A DNA stretch of 64,000 bases. It comes from Tessaracoccus flavus (GTDB lineage Bacteria; Actinomycetota; Actinomycetes; Propionibacteriales; Propionibacteriaceae). Each line of letters opens with the position of its first letter. Positions within the stretch are counted from its first letter, which is position 1. The stretch covers positions 2,914,001 through 2,978,000 of the forward strand of contig NZ_CP019605.1 of NCBI RefSeq assembly GCF_001997295.1, given 5' to 3'. Position numbers and translations under genes: made by a program. Below are positions 42,906 through 54,671 of this stretch, one piece after another. The notes beneath the pieces are model-generated. The model worked only from the letters and a program-made list of their open reading frames with translations, did not search any database and was not told where the DNA came from.

Positions 42906-44051
42906 GTGTTTGTCACGGAGCTGTCGCTCGTCGACTTCCGCAACTACCGCGAGGCGTCCCTGGACCTGACAGCGGGCGTGACGGTGTTCGTCGGCGCCAA
43001 CGGTCAGGGCAAGACCAACCTGGTGGAGGCGGTCGAGTACCTTTCGACCATGTCGTCGCACCGGGTGTCGGCGACGGCGCCGCTCATCAGGGCCGGCGCC
43101 GAGACGGCCGTCGTGCGCGCGAAGGTGCAGGCCGGGCGCGAGGATCCGAGGCTGATCACGCTGGAGTTGGAGATCGCCAACGGGCGCTCCAACGTCGCCC
43201 GGCTGAACCGGGCCCCGCTCAGCCGGCCCCGTGACCTCATCGGGGCGCTGCGCACCGTCGTCTTCTCCCCGATGGATCTGGCGATCGTGCGCGGCGACCC
43301 CTCCGACCGGCGGGCGTGGCTGGATTCGCTGGTCACCACGCGGTGGCCGCGGATGGTGGGGGTCAGGCAGGATCTCGACCGCGTCCTCAAGCAGCGAAAC
43401 GCGCTGCTCAAGGCGATGGCGGGCCGGTCGTTTAAGCCGTCCGGCGGCGACGAGGAGACCACGCTGGCCGTCTGGAACGACCAGCTCGCGGCCATCGGAG
43501 CCGAGCTGCTGCACGCCCGGCTGGACACGCTCGCCGACGTCACCCCCCACGCGCAGCGCGCCTACGAGACGATCGCCCCGGTCAACAACCAGATCTCCAC
43601 GAGCTACAAGACCGTGCTGGACCTCGACGGCCTCGCCGGCGCGGCCGATGTGCGCGGGGAGTTGCAGCGTCGGCTGCTCGACGCCATGGAGCGGCTCCGG
43701 CGCGACGAGATCGCGCGGGGCGTGACGCTCGTCGGACCCCAGCGCGACGACGTCGAGCTGTTCATCGGACCGCTCCCGGCCAAGGGCTACGCCTCCCACG
43801 GCGAATCCTGGTCGTTGGCGCTGGCGCTGCGGCTGGGGGGCTACACGCTGGTCCGAGCCGACGGCGTCGAGCCCGTGCTGGTCCTTGACGACGTCTTCGC
43901 CGAGCTCGACGTCTCCCGCCGCGAGCGGTTGGCCGCCGCGATCGCCGACGCGGAGCAGGTCCTCATCACCGCAGCTGTTGGCGCCGACGTCCCCGACTTC
44001 CCGGCCGAGCGGCGCTTCACCGTCGACGCCGGGACAGTGAGCGCTCCGTGA
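42906..44051 (+). CDS. recF: DNA replication and repair protein RecF
   Basis: 381 residues from the GTG at 42906, directly after the gnd stop. Walker A VFVGANGQGKTNLVEAVEYL, signature region LGGYTLVRADGVEPVLVLDD and the D-loop VFAELDVSRRERL are present. It loads RecA at single-strand gaps with RecO/RecR. Confidence 0.96.
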   Translation: MFVTELSLVDFRNYREASLDLTAGVTVFVGANGQGKTNLVEAVEYLSTMSSHRVSATAPLIRAGAETAVVRAKVQAGREDPRLITLELEIANGRSNVARLNRAPLSRPRDLIGALRTVVFSPMDLAIVRGDPSDRRAWLDSLVTTRWPRMVGVRQDLDRVLKQRNALLKAMAGRSFKPSGGDEETTLAVWNDQLAAIGAELLHARLDTLADVTPHAQRAYETIAPVNNQISTSYKTVLDLDGLAGAADVRGELQRRLLDAMERLRRDEIARGVTLVGPQRDDVELFIGPLPAKGYASHGESWSLALALRLGGYTLVRADGVEPVLVLDDVFAELDVSRRERLAAAIADAEQVLITAAVGADVPDFPAERRFTVDAGTVSAP

Positions 44052-44075
44052 CCCCCGGTTTGGCTCGGGCTTTCG

Positions 44076-44534
44076 TCAGCGCGACCAGTCCATGATCTCG
44101 CCGCGGCCGTCGTAGACGCCGTCGGGCCACACGACGCGCGCGATGCCGGCGGCGGCGAGCGCCTTGCGGCAGCCGGGGCAGGGGGGATCGGTGATGTAGG
44201 CGGTCGCGCCGGCGGTGTCGCGGGTGGCGAAAAGGAGCGCGTTGACCTCGGCGTGGATGGCGATGCAGAAGCCCGGGGTGCCGGGGCGGTCGTAGTCGCC
44301 GAGTCCGGGGACGGTGCCGTAGTCGAGGGCCCCGCGCGGGCAGGCCCCCTCCAGGCAGTCGGGTTCCCCGCTGGCCGCGCCGTTGTAGCCGGTGGCGATG
44401 ATGCGGCGTTCGACGACGAGCACCGCCCCCACCCTCCGTCGGGTGCACTTGGCCCGGGCCGAGACCGCGTCGGCGATCTGCAGGAAGTACTCGTCCCAGC
44501 CAGGGACCGTGTGGGTAACCGGGGAGCTGTCCAT
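44076..44534 (-). CDS. Deoxycytidylate (dCMP) deaminase
   Basis: 152 residues. Zinc site: HAEVNALLF (H-A-E) and PPCPGCRKALA (PCxxC). The dCMP-deaminase-specific ATGYNGAASGEPDC and an extra EGACPRGAL loop are present. It converts dCMP to dUMP, feeding dTMP synthesis. It runs convergent with recF, on the opposite strand from all its neighbours, so it is probably an insertion into the recF-DUF721 order. Confidence 0.92.
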   Translation of the reverse strand: MDSSPVTHTVPGWDEYFLQIADAVSARAKCTRRRVGAVLVVERRIIATGYNGAASGEPDCLEGACPRGALDYGTVPGLGDYDRPGTPGFCIAIHAEVNALLFATRDTAGATAYITDPPCPGCRKALAAAGIARVVWPDGVYDGRGEIMDWSR

Positions 44535-44607
44535 GGTCCTCCTATTGCTTGGGCATATTGTGACAGCGGCGAGGGGGCGCGCGCTCGTCGCGGGTACGCT
44601 CGGGCGT

Positions 44608-45135
44608 GTGAGTGACGAGCCGCACGATCCGACGGGGCTCGACCTGGCGTCGGAGATTGCCCGCGCCGCCGTGGAGTCGGCGGCCTATGGTGTCGTGCTG
44701 CCCGATCCCGCCCCGCAGCGCCAGCCGCGGCGTCCTCGTCGGCCGATGGAGCAGCAGCGCTCCGGGGCCCACCCCGACGACCGTGACCCGCAGTTGGTGG
44801 GTGACGTGCTCGATTCCGTGATCAAACAACGCGGCTGGCAGCGGCGGATCAGCCTCTCCACGCTGCTGCGTCGCTGGCCCGAACTCGTGGGGGAGGCCAA
44901 CGCGGAGCATTCGACACCGGTCGACTACACCGACGGCGTGCTGATCGTCGACTGCGACTCGACGGCCTGGGCAAGCGCCATGCGGTATTCGGCCTCCCAA
45001 CTGGTGGCGCGGTTGAACCGATCGCTGGGCGACCGCACGGTGCTGCGGGTGGACTTCCGTGGCCCCAAGCCCCCGAGCTGGAAGCGGGGCCCCCGCTCCG
45101 TGGGCGGTCGCGGCCCGCGCGATACCTACGGCTGA
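44608..45135 (+). CDS. DUF721 protein (RecF-gyrB interval)
   Basis: 175 residues from a GTG at 44608. An N-terminal variable part is followed by the DUF721 core LVGDVLDSVIKQRGWQRRIS ... RWPELVGEANAEHSTPV ... VDCDSTAWASAMRYSASQLV. Its position between recF and gyrB is universal in actinobacteria, where it is a putative RNA- or DNA-binding protein related to DciA. It may help load the replicative helicase. Confidence 0.9.
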   Translation: MSDEPHDPTGLDLASEIARAAVESAAYGVVLPDPAPQRQPRRPRRPMEQQRSGAHPDDRDPQLVGDVLDSVIKQRGWQRRISLSTLLRRWPELVGEANAEHSTPVDYTDGVLIVDCDSTAWASAMRYSASQLVARLNRSLGDRTVLRVDFRGPKPPSWKRGPRSVGGRGPRDTYG

Positions 45136-45167
45136 CGCGCCCGACCCGCTCAGCTCCGTCGGCCTGA

Positions 45168-45440
45168 CGCCAACCGACAGCGCGAAAAGCCAACGGGCAG
45201 GGGGAAACGCCAACGGGCAGCGCAGAACGCCAACCGACAGCGGGAAACGCCCCCGAGACTCGGCGATGCCTGAGATATATCGGGGGCGTCGCTGTGTCTC
45301 GACGGCGTTGTGGCTTGTCAACTGGCGTTTCGGGGAACGCGTTGGCGTATCCACCGATCTGTTGGCGTTCGCGCGTTTCGGTTGGCGTTGCCCGATCCCC
45401 GTTGGCGTTCGGGCCCGTCGATTGGCGACGTCATAGACTC
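45168..45440. repeat. 20-bp-phased CGCCAAC/GTTGGCG palindromic element, copy 1
   Basis: Four contiguous 20-bp units at 45168, 45188, 45208 and 45228 (for example CGCCAACCGACAGCGGGAAA). A core of about 53 bp begins CGCCCCCGAG at 45248 and contains GATATATCGGGGGCGTCGCTG-like halves. Seven units ending GGCG follow, also every 20 bp, at 45301, 45321, 45341, 45361, 45381, 45401 and 45421, four of them exact GTTGGCG. The whole is an inverted repeat of about 270 bp. The rest of the gap up to 45605 is plain promoter-like sequence. Confidence 0.85.
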
Positions 45441-45605
45441 AGTGGAGTCGCGCATGGACCGGGGGCCTCCGGGATGAATGACGTCGATGTAGTTTCCCTC
45501 GAGCGCTCGGATCGGCTGAACAAGAGCCTTCGACCCCTTTCTTTTGACCTCCCAGAGTGCTTGTATGGGGGGGTGCGAGGGAGCACTGACAGCGGGGGAG
45601 GCGTC

Positions 45606-47030
45606 ATGAAGCTGCGCGGAGCCAAGTCCGTCGCTGCCGCTGCCATCGCCACCGCACTCGTCGGAGCCGTGGTCGCCACCGGCCACGATCCGGACTTCGC
45701 TCTCGAGGCCATCCCCGTCGCCCCCGCCCCGATTGAGCGCCCTGTCGACCAGAGGGCGGCCGCCTTTGACGTCCGATTGGGTCAGACTGCTCCAGAACTC
45801 GACGGATCAGCCCCCGGCCTGAGCGAGGAAGGGTCGTCCCGGTTCGAACTCGAACCTGTGGAAAGCCCGACGCCCGACCCCCTCCCCGGGCTGCCCGTGG
45901 CCGACCTGCCGCCGCTCGACCTCTTCGCCATGCCCGCCCCGCTGATCGAGCCCATCCTGGGCGCGCTCCCCGTGCAGCTGCCGCTGGGCGGAGGCGACCA
46001 GGTGGCCCCGGGCGTCGACACCCTAGGTAAGCCCGCGCCGGGCACCCTGCTCTCCACACCGGTCAACGGGCGCGAGAGCTCCCGGTTCGGCATGAGGTTC
46101 CACCCGACCCTGCGTGTCTGGAAGCTGCACACCGGCCTCGACTGGGCAGCGCCCTGCGGCACCCCCGTCGGCGCGGCTGCCGACGGCAAGGTCGTCCGCG
46201 TCGGCTGGGCCGGCGGCAACGGGTTCCAGGTGAAGATCGACCACGGCACCATCGCGGGCTACCGGCTCACCACGACGTACAACCACCTCCAGTCCAGCGC
46301 CGTGCGGGTCGGCCAGCAGGTCAAGGCGCTCTCGGCCATCGCGGAGGTGGGCAACAACGGCAACTCCACCGGCTGCCACCTCCACTTCGAGGTGATCGCG
46401 AACGGTCGCTTCACCGATCCCAAGCTGTGGCTGAGCGGGTCGGCGGCCGTCATTGATCTCGACGCGGCGAGTGAGTTCGAGCCGGCGTCGTCGCTCCCGG
46501 TCTCCCAGCGCCCCTCGACGACGGCCAGCGCCACCCCTTCGGCGTCGCCGTCGGCCTCCATCGGTCCTAGCGTGCGCCCCAGCCCGAGCCCCAGTCCTAG
46601 CCCGAGCCCCAGCGTGAGTCCCAGCCCGAGCCCCAGTCCCAGCCCGAGCGCCAGCGCTGTGCCGAGCCCGCAGCCGTCGGCGTCGCCCGAGCCCAGCCCG
46701 TCAGTCGCGCCCAGCGCCTCGCCGTCGGCCAGCCCGAACCCGTCGGCATCGCCCGAGCCGGAGCCGTCGGCGCCTTCGTCCCCGGAACCTCCGGCGAGCG
46801 TCACTCCCAGCCCGACTGAGACCGCTGTGCCGTCGCCGACGCCGAGCGAGCCCGCAGAGCCGCCCGCCCCGCCGTCGACGCAGCCCACGACCAGCCGCAC
46901 CGCAACGGCCACCACTCCGCCGCCCCCGGCAGACGAGCCGACCCCGCCCGCACCCCCCGCCCCCGAGCCGGAGCCAGAGCCGTCCGCTCCGGCGGAACCG
47001 GCGCCGACGCCGTCGTCGACCGAAGGCTGA
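45606..47030 (+). CDS. M23 family peptidase (LytM domain) with long Pro/Ser-rich tail
   Basis: 474 residues. An N-terminal hydrophobic segment (AKSVAAAAIATALVGAVVAT) exports it, and a linker follows to about 140. The LytM domain (about 150-280) has SRFGMRFHPTLRVWKLHTGLD (first zinc His and Asp) and GCHLHFEVIANG (HxH). From about 300 to the end the protein is a PSPSPS/PEPSA repeat with few other residues, probably a wall-spanning stalk. It would cleave peptidoglycan cross-bridges. It is flanked on both sides by copies of the 20-bp-phased element, so it may be a newcomer between DUF721 and gyrB. Confidence 0.85.
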   Translation: MKLRGAKSVAAAAIATALVGAVVATGHDPDFALEAIPVAPAPIERPVDQRAAAFDVRLGQTAPELDGSAPGLSEEGSSRFELEPVESPTPDPLPGLPVADLPPLDLFAMPAPLIEPILGALPVQLPLGGGDQVAPGVDTLGKPAPGTLLSTPVNGRESSRFGMRFHPTLRVWKLHTGLDWAAPCGTPVGAAADGKVVRVGWAGGNGFQVKIDHGTIAGYRLTTTYNHLQSSAVRVGQQVKALSAIAEVGNNGNSTGCHLHFEVIANGRFTDPKLWLSGSAAVIDLDAASEFEPASSLPVSQRPSTTASATPSASPSASIGPSVRPSPSPSPSPSPSVSPSPSPSPSPSASAVPSPQPSASPEPSPSVAPSASPSASPNPSASPEPEPSAPSSPEPPASVTPSPTETAVPSPTPSEPAEPPAPPSTQPTTSRTATATTPPPPADEPTPPAPPAPEPEPEPSAPAEPAPTPSSTEG

Positions 47031-47036
47031 CCTCAA

Positions 47037-47190
47037 CGCCAACCGGGAGCACCCCAACGCCAACGATCATGCGCCCGCGCCCGCGAGAATCAGAGACGCC
47101 GGCGATATGTCGGGGGCGTCGCTGAGTCTCGGCGGCGAGTCCGGCCATCCGTTGGCGAGTGCACATCCCGGTTGGCGTCACGGCGCCCGC
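47037..47190. repeat. 20-bp-phased CGCCAAC/GTTGGCG palindromic element, copy 2
   Basis: CGCCAAC at 47037 and 47059, core start CGCCCGCGAG at 47079, then GGCGGCG at 47131 and GTTGGCG at 47151 and 47171. From 47059 all steps are 20 bp except the core, which is 52 bp against 53 in copy 1. The core holds GATATGTCGGGGGCGTCGCT. It is shorter in both arms than copy 1. The following 47191-47388 region holds the gyrB promoter area, with no gene seen. Confidence 0.8.
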
Positions 47191-47334
47191 GGGTGGCGAT
47201 CTGCCGCATCCGCAGCCGCTTCGTGGTGGGGTACCTCGTCTGCGGCCCTGCGCGGGGCGCGAAATGGGCGTTTCTGCCGTTTGAATGCCATCAGGGCGCT
47301 TGTCGATGCCCTATTTCTGGGCAGACCACGGTAG

Positions 47335-49434
<2,100 letters not shown>

Positions 49435-49497
49435 ACGCTCGGGGGCTCCGCCCCGTGAACCCCCGCGGAGTTCGCTCCGCTCACACAACTTCATCAT

Positions 49498-49532
49498 CCA
49501 AACAACAGGCTCGCTTCGCTCGCGTTGTTTGG
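49498..49532. terminator. Hairpin in the gyrB-gyrA interval
   Basis: CCAAACAAC (49498-49506) and GTTGTTTGG (49524-49532) are exact inverses around a 17-base loop with CGCTTCGCTCG. GCGGAGTTCGCTCCGCTCAC just before (49465-49484) forms another small hairpin. They may attenuate or separate gyrB and gyrA transcripts. Confidence 0.5.
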
Positions 49533-49586
49533 GCTCGCATCGCGAGCGGGACCTCCCCGCTCACACACCCGGAAGGTTACTGACGC

Positions 49587-52205
49587 ATGGCTGACGACGT
49601 CGACAAGGACGAGATCCAGGCACCCGCGCTGGGGCGCGTCGACCCGATCGACCTGCAGGTCGAGATCCAGAACTCGTACCTCGACTACGCGATGAGCGTC
49701 ATCGTCGGGCGCGCGCTGCCTGACGTGCGCGACGGCCTCAAGCCGGTGCACCGTCGCGTGCTCTACGCGATGTGGGACGGCGGCTACCGGCCCGACCGCG
49801 GCTGGAACAAGTGCTCGCGCGTGGTCGGCGAGGTCATGGGCCTTTATCACCCGCACGGCGACTCGGCCATCTACGACACCCTCGTGCGCCTGGCGCAGCC
49901 GTGGGCGATGCGGTTGCCGCTGGTGTCCGGCCAGGGCAACTTCGGCAGCCAAGGCAACGACAAGGCCGCGGCCATGCGGTACACCGAGTGCAAGATGGCC
50001 CCGCTCGCCGTCGAGATGGTCCGGGAGATCGACCAGAACACGGTCGACTTCAAGCCGAACTACGACAACCGCGAGGAGGAGCCGACGGTCCTGCCGGCGC
50101 GGTTCCCGAACCTGCTCGTCAACGGCTCCACCGGCATCGCGGTGGGCATGGCCACCAACATCCCGACGCACAACCTGCGCGAGGTCAACGACGCCGTGCA
50201 GTGGGCGCTGGCCCACCCCGAGGCGACCAAGGAGGAGCTCCTCGAGGCCGCCATGGCGCGCATCCAGGGCCCCGACTTCCCGGGCGGCGGCCTCATCGTC
50301 GGGCGCCAGGGCCTGGAGGAGGCGTACCGCACGGGTCGCGGGTCGGTCGTCATGCGCGCGGTCATCGACATGGAGGAGGACTCCAAGGGTCGCCAGCTCC
50401 TCGTCGTGACGGAGCTGCCGTACATGACCAACCCGGACGCGCTCGCGCTGCGCATCGCCGACCTGGTCAACTCCGGCAAGCTGACGGGCATCGCCGACAT
50501 CCGCGACGACACGTCCGCCCGTACCGGGCAGCGGCTCGTCATCGTGCTCAAGCGCGACGCGCAGCCCCGCGTCGTCATGAACAACCTGTACAAGCACACC
50601 GCGCTGCAGGACACCTTCGGCTGCAACATGCTGGCCATCGTCGACGAGGTGCCCCGCACCCTGCGTCTCGACCAGTTCATCTCGCTGTGGGTCAAGCACC
50701 AGCTCGAGGTCATCCGACGCCGCACGCAGTACCAGCTGGACGAGGCCGAGCGCGCCGCGCACCTCGACCGCGGTCTGGTCAAGGCCCTCAACATGCTCGA
50801 CGAAGTGATCGCGCTGATCCGCGCCAGCCGCACCGCCGAGGAGGCGAACACCGGCCTGCAGGAGCTCCTCGGGATCGACGAGCTGCAGGCCCGCAACATC
50901 CTCGACCAGCAGCTGCGCCGCCTCGCGTCGATGGAGATCCAGAAGATCGTCGATCGCCTGGCCGCGCTCGAGGCCAAGATCGCCGACCTCAAGGACATCC
51001 TCGGCAGCGACGAGCGCGTCCGCTCGATCATCTCGACCGAGCTGCAGGAGATCGTCGACAAGTTCGGCGACGAGCGCCGCACCCGGATCATTCCGGCCGA
51101 CGGCGACTTCTCGGAGGAGGACTTCATCCCCAACGAGGACGTCGTCGTCACCATCACGCACGGCGGCTACGCCAAGCGCACCCGCGCCGACCAGTACCGC
51201 GTGCAGAAGCGCGGCGGCAAGGGCGTGCGCGGGGCGTCGCTTCGGGCCGACGACGAGGTGCAGCACCTCTTCACCACCACGAACCACCAGTGGATCCTGT
51301 TCTTCACCAACTTCGGCCGCGTCTACCGCTCGAAGGTCTGGCAGCTGCCGGAGTCGGGTCGCGACGCGAAGGGCGGCCACGTCGCGGGGCTGATGAACTT
51401 CCTCCCCGACGAGCGCATCGCCCAGGTGCTGACCCTCAACAGCTACGAGGACGCCGAGTACCTGCTGCTGGCCACGAAGAAGGGCCTGGTCAAGAAGACC
51501 GACCTCAGCGCCTACGACTCGCCGCGGCAGGCCGGCGTCATCGCCATCAACTTCCGCCACGAGGACGATCAGCTCATCGGCGCGGGGCTCGTCAGCTCGG
51601 ACGACGACGTGCTGCTCATCTCGCGCAAGGGCCAGGCCATCCGGTTCCGCGCCGACGACACGCAGCTGCGGCCCATGGGCCGAGCGACGTCGGGCGTGAC
51701 CGGCATGAAGTTCCGCGCCGACGACGAATTGCTGTCGATGGCGGTGCTCCGCGCCGACGACGACCAGTCCGGCCGGTTCGTGTTCACCGTCACCGACGGC
51801 GGCTACGCCAAGCGCACCGCGGTGGACGAGTACCGCGTCCAGGGCCGCGGCGGCCTCGGCATCAAGGCGATGCGGCTCAACGAGGACCGCGGGTCTCTGG
51901 TCGGCGGTCTCATCGTCGGCGAGGCCGACGAGGTGCTGGCCATCAAGGTGTCGGGTCAGGTGACGCGTTCCGCTGTCTCCGGGGTGCCGGTCAAGGGCCG
52001 AGACACGATGGGCGTGAAGTTCGTCGGCATCAAGGGCGGCGATTCGGTGGGCGCGATCGCGCTGTACCCGGAGTCCGAGGCGGCGCTCGAAGAGGTTGTC
52101 GCAGGCGCGGACGACGACGCCACTGAGGCCGAAGACGGTACCGTAGACCCCAGCACCGATCAGGTGACGGCGGACGGCACAACCGAGGAGGACGCCGATG
52201 AGTGA
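49587..52205 (+). CDS. gyrA: DNA gyrase subunit A
   Basis: 872 residues. The quinolone-resistance region reads [19 protein letters not shown], with Ser and Asp as in sensitive enzymes. The catalytic Tyr is in [15 protein letters not shown]. The C-terminal beta-pinwheel has the GyrA-box-like [11 protein letters not shown] and a later VQGRGGLGI repeat. An acidic tail of about 40 residues follows. It cuts and rejoins DNA in the gyrase tetramer. Confidence 0.98.
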   Translation: MADDVDKDEIQAPALGRVDPIDLQVEIQNSYLDYAMSVIVGRALPDVRDGLKPVHRRVLYAMWDGGYRPDRGWNKCSRVVGEVMGLYHPHGDSAIYDTLVRLAQPWAMRLPLVSGQGNFGSQGNDKAAAMRYTECKMAPLAVEMVREIDQNTVDFKPNYDNREEEPTVLPARFPNLLVNGSTGIAVGMATNIPTHNLREVNDAVQWALAHPEATKEELLEAAMARIQGPDFPGGGLIVGRQGLEEAYRTGRGSVVMRAVIDMEEDSKGRQLLVVTELPYMTNPDALALRIADLVNSGKLTGIADIRDDTSARTGQRLVIVLKRDAQPRVVMNNLYKHTALQDTFGCNMLAIVDEVPRTLRLDQFISLWVKHQLEVIRRRTQYQLDEAERAAHLDRGLVKALNMLDEVIALIRASRTAEEANTGLQELLGIDELQARNILDQQLRRLASMEIQKIVDRLAALEAKIADLKDILGSDERVRSIISTELQEIVDKFGDERRTRIIPADGDFSEEDFIPNEDVVVTITHGGYAKRTRADQYRVQKRGGKGVRGASLRADDEVQHLFTTTNHQWILFFTNFGRVYRSKVWQLPESGRDAKGGHVAGLMNFLPDERIAQVLTLNSYEDAEYLLLATKKGLVKKTDLSAYDSPRQAGVIAINFRHEDDQLIGAGLVSSDDDVLLISRKGQAIRFRADDTQLRPMGRATSGVTGMKFRADDELLSMAVLRADDDQSGRFVFTVTDGGYAKRTAVDEYRVQGRGGLGIKAMRLNEDRGSLVGGLIVGEADEVLAIKVSGQVTRSAVSGVPVKGRDTMGVKFVGIKGGDSVGAIALYPESEAALEEVVAGADDDATEAEDGTVDPSTDQVTADGTTEEDADE

Positions 52206-53115
52206 GAACTCGCCGCGCTGGCCAGGGGCGAACGGATCCCCGGGGCTGGACTTCTCGCCATGGCGGAAGCCCGCCGACGGCGACACGGCCGTGCGTCCTG
52301 ATGACGACGACACGGCCGTCCGTCCCGATGACGACGACACCGCCGTCCACGCCGCCGTCGACGACCAAGAGACGAGAACTCACGCGGCAGTGTCCCCGGC
52401 GGAGCCCGCCGAGGAGACACGCGTGTCGGAGGGCGCCGACGACAGTGATCGTCCGGCCGCGGAGCCCACCGCGGGCGAATCGGTCTACCGGGCGGGAGAC
52501 GCCCCGGCGTCGAGTCCTGGCACCCCCGACGACGCGACCCGGATCACCCCGTCGCTGTCCGAGCGGGCTGTCTCGGCCGCCAAGGCGTGGGCGACGCGCC
52601 CGGTGCCCCCGGTCGTCCCGGCGGCTGTCCCCACCGCGGTGCCGCCGACGACCACCCCTGCGCGCGCCGCGGGCGACGTCGCTGAGGCGTCAGTGGCGCG
52701 CAGCGCGACGACGGCCGACCAGCGGGCCAGGCCCGTTCGGTCGACCCGGCGCACCCGCAAGGCGCGTCTCCGCCTCGCGCGGCTCGACCCCTGGTCGGTT
52801 ATGAAGACGACGTTCCTCTTCGCGATCGCGTTCGGCATCATGCTGGTGGTGGCGACGTTCGTCGTCTGGTCCGTCCTCGCCGGGTCGGGTGCCATCCAGG
52901 CGGCCAACGAGTTCCTCAACACCCTGCTTGGCGACCAGGACACGACCTTCGACATCGGCGGCATCCTGAGCCTCAACCGCATCCTCGGTTTCGCTGCTGT
53001 GGTGGCCGCGATCGACGTGGTGATTCTCACCGCCCTGGCCACCCTCGCGGCGTTCCTCTACAACCTCGCAGCCACCGTCATGGGCGGCCTCGAGGTAACC
53101 CTCGCGGAGGACTGA
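52198..53115 (+). CDS. DUF3566 membrane protein
   Basis: 305 residues. The start overlaps gyrA by 8 bases. The N-terminal 180 residues are low-complexity, with near-identical DTAVRPDDD repeats and Pro/Ala-rich stretches, while the conserved DUF3566 part lies at the end: [20 protein letters not shown], a membrane segment, a short outside loop, then a second segment ([20 protein letters not shown]). This gene normally follows gyrA in actinobacteria; function unknown. Confidence 0.88.
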   Translation: MSENSPRWPGANGSPGLDFSPWRKPADGDTAVRPDDDDTAVRPDDDDTAVHAAVDDQETRTHAAVSPAEPAEETRVSEGADDSDRPAAEPTAGESVYRAGDAPASSPGTPDDATRITPSLSERAVSAAKAWATRPVPPVVPAAVPTAVPPTTTPARAAGDVAEASVARSATTADQRARPVRSTRRTRKARLRLARLDPWSVMKTTFLFAIAFGIMLVVATFVVWSVLAGSGAIQAANEFLNTLLGDQDTTFDIGGILSLNRILGFAAVVAAIDVVILTALATLAAFLYNLAATVMGGLEVTLAED

Positions 53116-53191
53116 GCGGCGCGTCGGCGGGGCACACCGGGTCGGTTTTGAGGTGCACCGCATGGTGCGCTAGAGTTTGGCGTCGGTGAAC

Positions 53192-53265
53192 GGGCCTATA
53201 GCTCAGGCGGTTAGAGCGCATCCCTGATAAGGATGAGGTCGCTGGTTCAAGTCCAGCTAGGCCCA
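53192..53265 (+). tRNA. tRNA-Ile (anticodon GAT)
   Basis: 74 bases: acceptor GGGCCTA pairs with TAGGCCC, anticodon loop CTGATAA with GAT, T arm CTGG-TTCAAGT-CCAG. Standard neighbour of gyrA and DUF3566. CCA is not encoded. Confidence 0.96.
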
Positions 53266-53271
53266 CCGAAG

Positions 53272-53295
53272 AAACCCCCAGGTGACTGGGGGTTT
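53272..53295 (+). terminator. Terminator after tRNA-Ile
   Basis: AAACCCCCAG-GTGA-CTGGGGGTTT, followed by TCTTG. Confidence 0.8.
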
Positions 53296-53356
53296 TCTTG
53301 TGTCTGAGACTGTGTGGGGTAGCACTGCTACCGTCCGCTCGGAACGAGGATGGGGC

Positions 53357-54583
53357 TCAGGCGGTTCTGGAACTGCGGCGCGCTCGTTCCCCGAACCGGT
53401 CGAGAGCGTCGAGGACCTCGGTGGCCTGCCAGACGACGTTGCGTTTCTGTCCTTCGCCGTGGATGGTCTTGGGTTTGGAGACGGCCCCCGCCTCCTGAAG
53501 TTGGCGCAGCGCGTTGTCTGCTGCCGGCTGGGTGACGTTGAAGGTTTCTTGGACCAACTTGGAGGTCACCGACGGCTGACGTAGGAGGAACGGCAGCACT
53601 CGCCAGGCCACCGCGTCCCTGCGGGCTCGAAGGTTGGTCGCCCAGCCGTCGTGGATCGTCCTCAGGTCTGTGGCAAGTTGCTGGCCGTTGTCAACGGCGA
53701 GGAATGCAGCCCGGCTGATCTGATCGATGATCGGGTTCGGGTCGCCGTCGCGGTAGACGGTCAGCGCCTCGTAGTAGGCATCGATGTTCGACAGAAGGCC
53801 GGCAGATACCGGAACAGTGGTGCGGGTGCTTGCTCCCCCGTTGCGGAGCATGACGTGGATCAGGGCGCGGCCTGCGCGACCGTTCCCATCATTGAACGGG
53901 TGAATCGTTTCGAACTGGGCGTGTGCGATCGCCGCCTGCGCCAGGAGCGGTAGGTCGGTTCGCTCGGAGAACGCGCAGAGGTCCCCGATTGAGTCATGGA
54001 CCCTCGAGTTAAGTGGCGGGACGAAGTCCGCACTGTGTGGCGAGTAGTCGGTTCCGCCGATCCAGACCTGCTGGTTGCGGAATCGACCCGGTTCTGCTTG
54101 GTCCTGACCGTGCATGAGAGCTTCGTGGACGGCCAAGATCAGGCCCGGCGTGAGGGGCCCTGTTAGTTCGAGGGCGCGGTTCATCGCTTCGACATTGGCT
54201 TGGACGAGCTTGGCATTAGACCCGAACTTGGCCAGACCGACGTTGGCCAATGACAGAGCCCTCGCGCTGACTGTGATGTTCTCGATCTGTGAGGAGGAGG
54301 CAGACTCAGTGCGCAGTAGTACCGCTGACAACGGCGCGAACTCCCCGTCGAACATGGCGGAAAGCTCAGCATCGAACCGAGTGATCGCCGCCCGTGCATC
54401 GTCCGCCAGGGCGGCCACGTCCGGCATGATGTTGAACTGCATACGCTTTATGGCCGCGGGCACCGCCGCCCGGTAAGGCTTTCCGACGACGGATAGACGC
54501 GAGCGGTCGGTCGGCGAGGCGGGGACTGTCGGCGCCCGTACCACGTTGTCCCAGGAGAGCCTCAGCCCTTCCGTCTGTGTCAC
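53357..54583 (-). CDS. Fic family protein, copy 2
   Basis: 408 residues. Fic motif HPFNDGNGRAGR near 228-239, intact. The inhibitory helix segment SSSQIEN is near 97, and a C-terminal winged-helix part (LVQETFNVTQPAADNALRQL) near 340-360. It has the same architecture and many identical stretches as copy 1 (1945-3129), so they are paralogues, although each has its own operator sequence. It stands next to tRNA-Ile and its terminator, as if inserted there, in a relatively AT-rich upstream context. Confidence 0.9.
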   Translation of the reverse strand: MTQTEGLRLSWDNVVRAPTVPASPTDRSRLSVVGKPYRAAVPAAIKRMQFNIMPDVAALADDARAAITRFDAELSAMFDGEFAPLSAVLLRTESASSSQIENITVSARALSLANVGLAKFGSNAKLVQANVEAMNRALELTGPLTPGLILAVHEALMHGQDQAEPGRFRNQQVWIGGTDYSPHSADFVPPLNSRVHDSIGDLCAFSERTDLPLLAQAAIAHAQFETIHPFNDGNGRAGRALIHVMLRNGGASTRTTVPVSAGLLSNIDAYYEALTVYRDGDPNPIIDQISRAAFLAVDNGQQLATDLRTIHDGWATNLRARRDAVAWRVLPFLLRQPSVTSKLVQETFNVTQPAADNALRQLQEAGAVSKPKTIHGEGQKRNVVWQATEVLDALDRFGERARRSSRTA

Positions 54584-54608
54584 ATCAATCCTTATGCCAA
54601 CGGATTTA

Positions 54609-54640
54609 TTAGATAAGCATAATGTTACATCCTTATCTAA
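54609..54640. promoter_or_regulatory. Operator-like palindrome upstream of fic copy 2
   Basis: TTAGATAAG (54609-54617) and CTTATCTAA (54632-54640), exact 9-bp inverses 14 bases apart, in AT-rich DNA 26 bases before the start. Similar in layout, but not in sequence, to the fic copy 1 site. Confidence 0.55.
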
Positions 54641-54671
54641 AGGTGTTCCTGCGTAACGTTTGCCGACTCGC

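Noticed and set aside
41841..43799. A 652-codon minus-strand frame opposite gnd and recF
   Set aside because: Antisense shadow of two certain genes, Arg/Gly/Val-rich composition, no ribosome site.
45168..45440. CRISPR array
   Set aside because: Units are contiguous 20-mers without unique spacers, the right half is inverted, and no cas gene is near.
45168..45440. Plasmid-type iteron origin
   Set aside because: No Rep gene lies near any copy, and copies are dispersed in chromosomal housekeeping DNA.
46490..47030. Tandem DNA repeat (CCCAGCCCGAGC-like)
   Set aside because: It encodes the PSPSPS tail of the M23 peptidase in frame; protein low complexity explains it.
49494..52340. A 948-codon minus-strand open frame opposite gyrA
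   Set aside because: It mirrors gyrA codon structure in GC-rich DNA, contains no family motif, and gyrA is certain.
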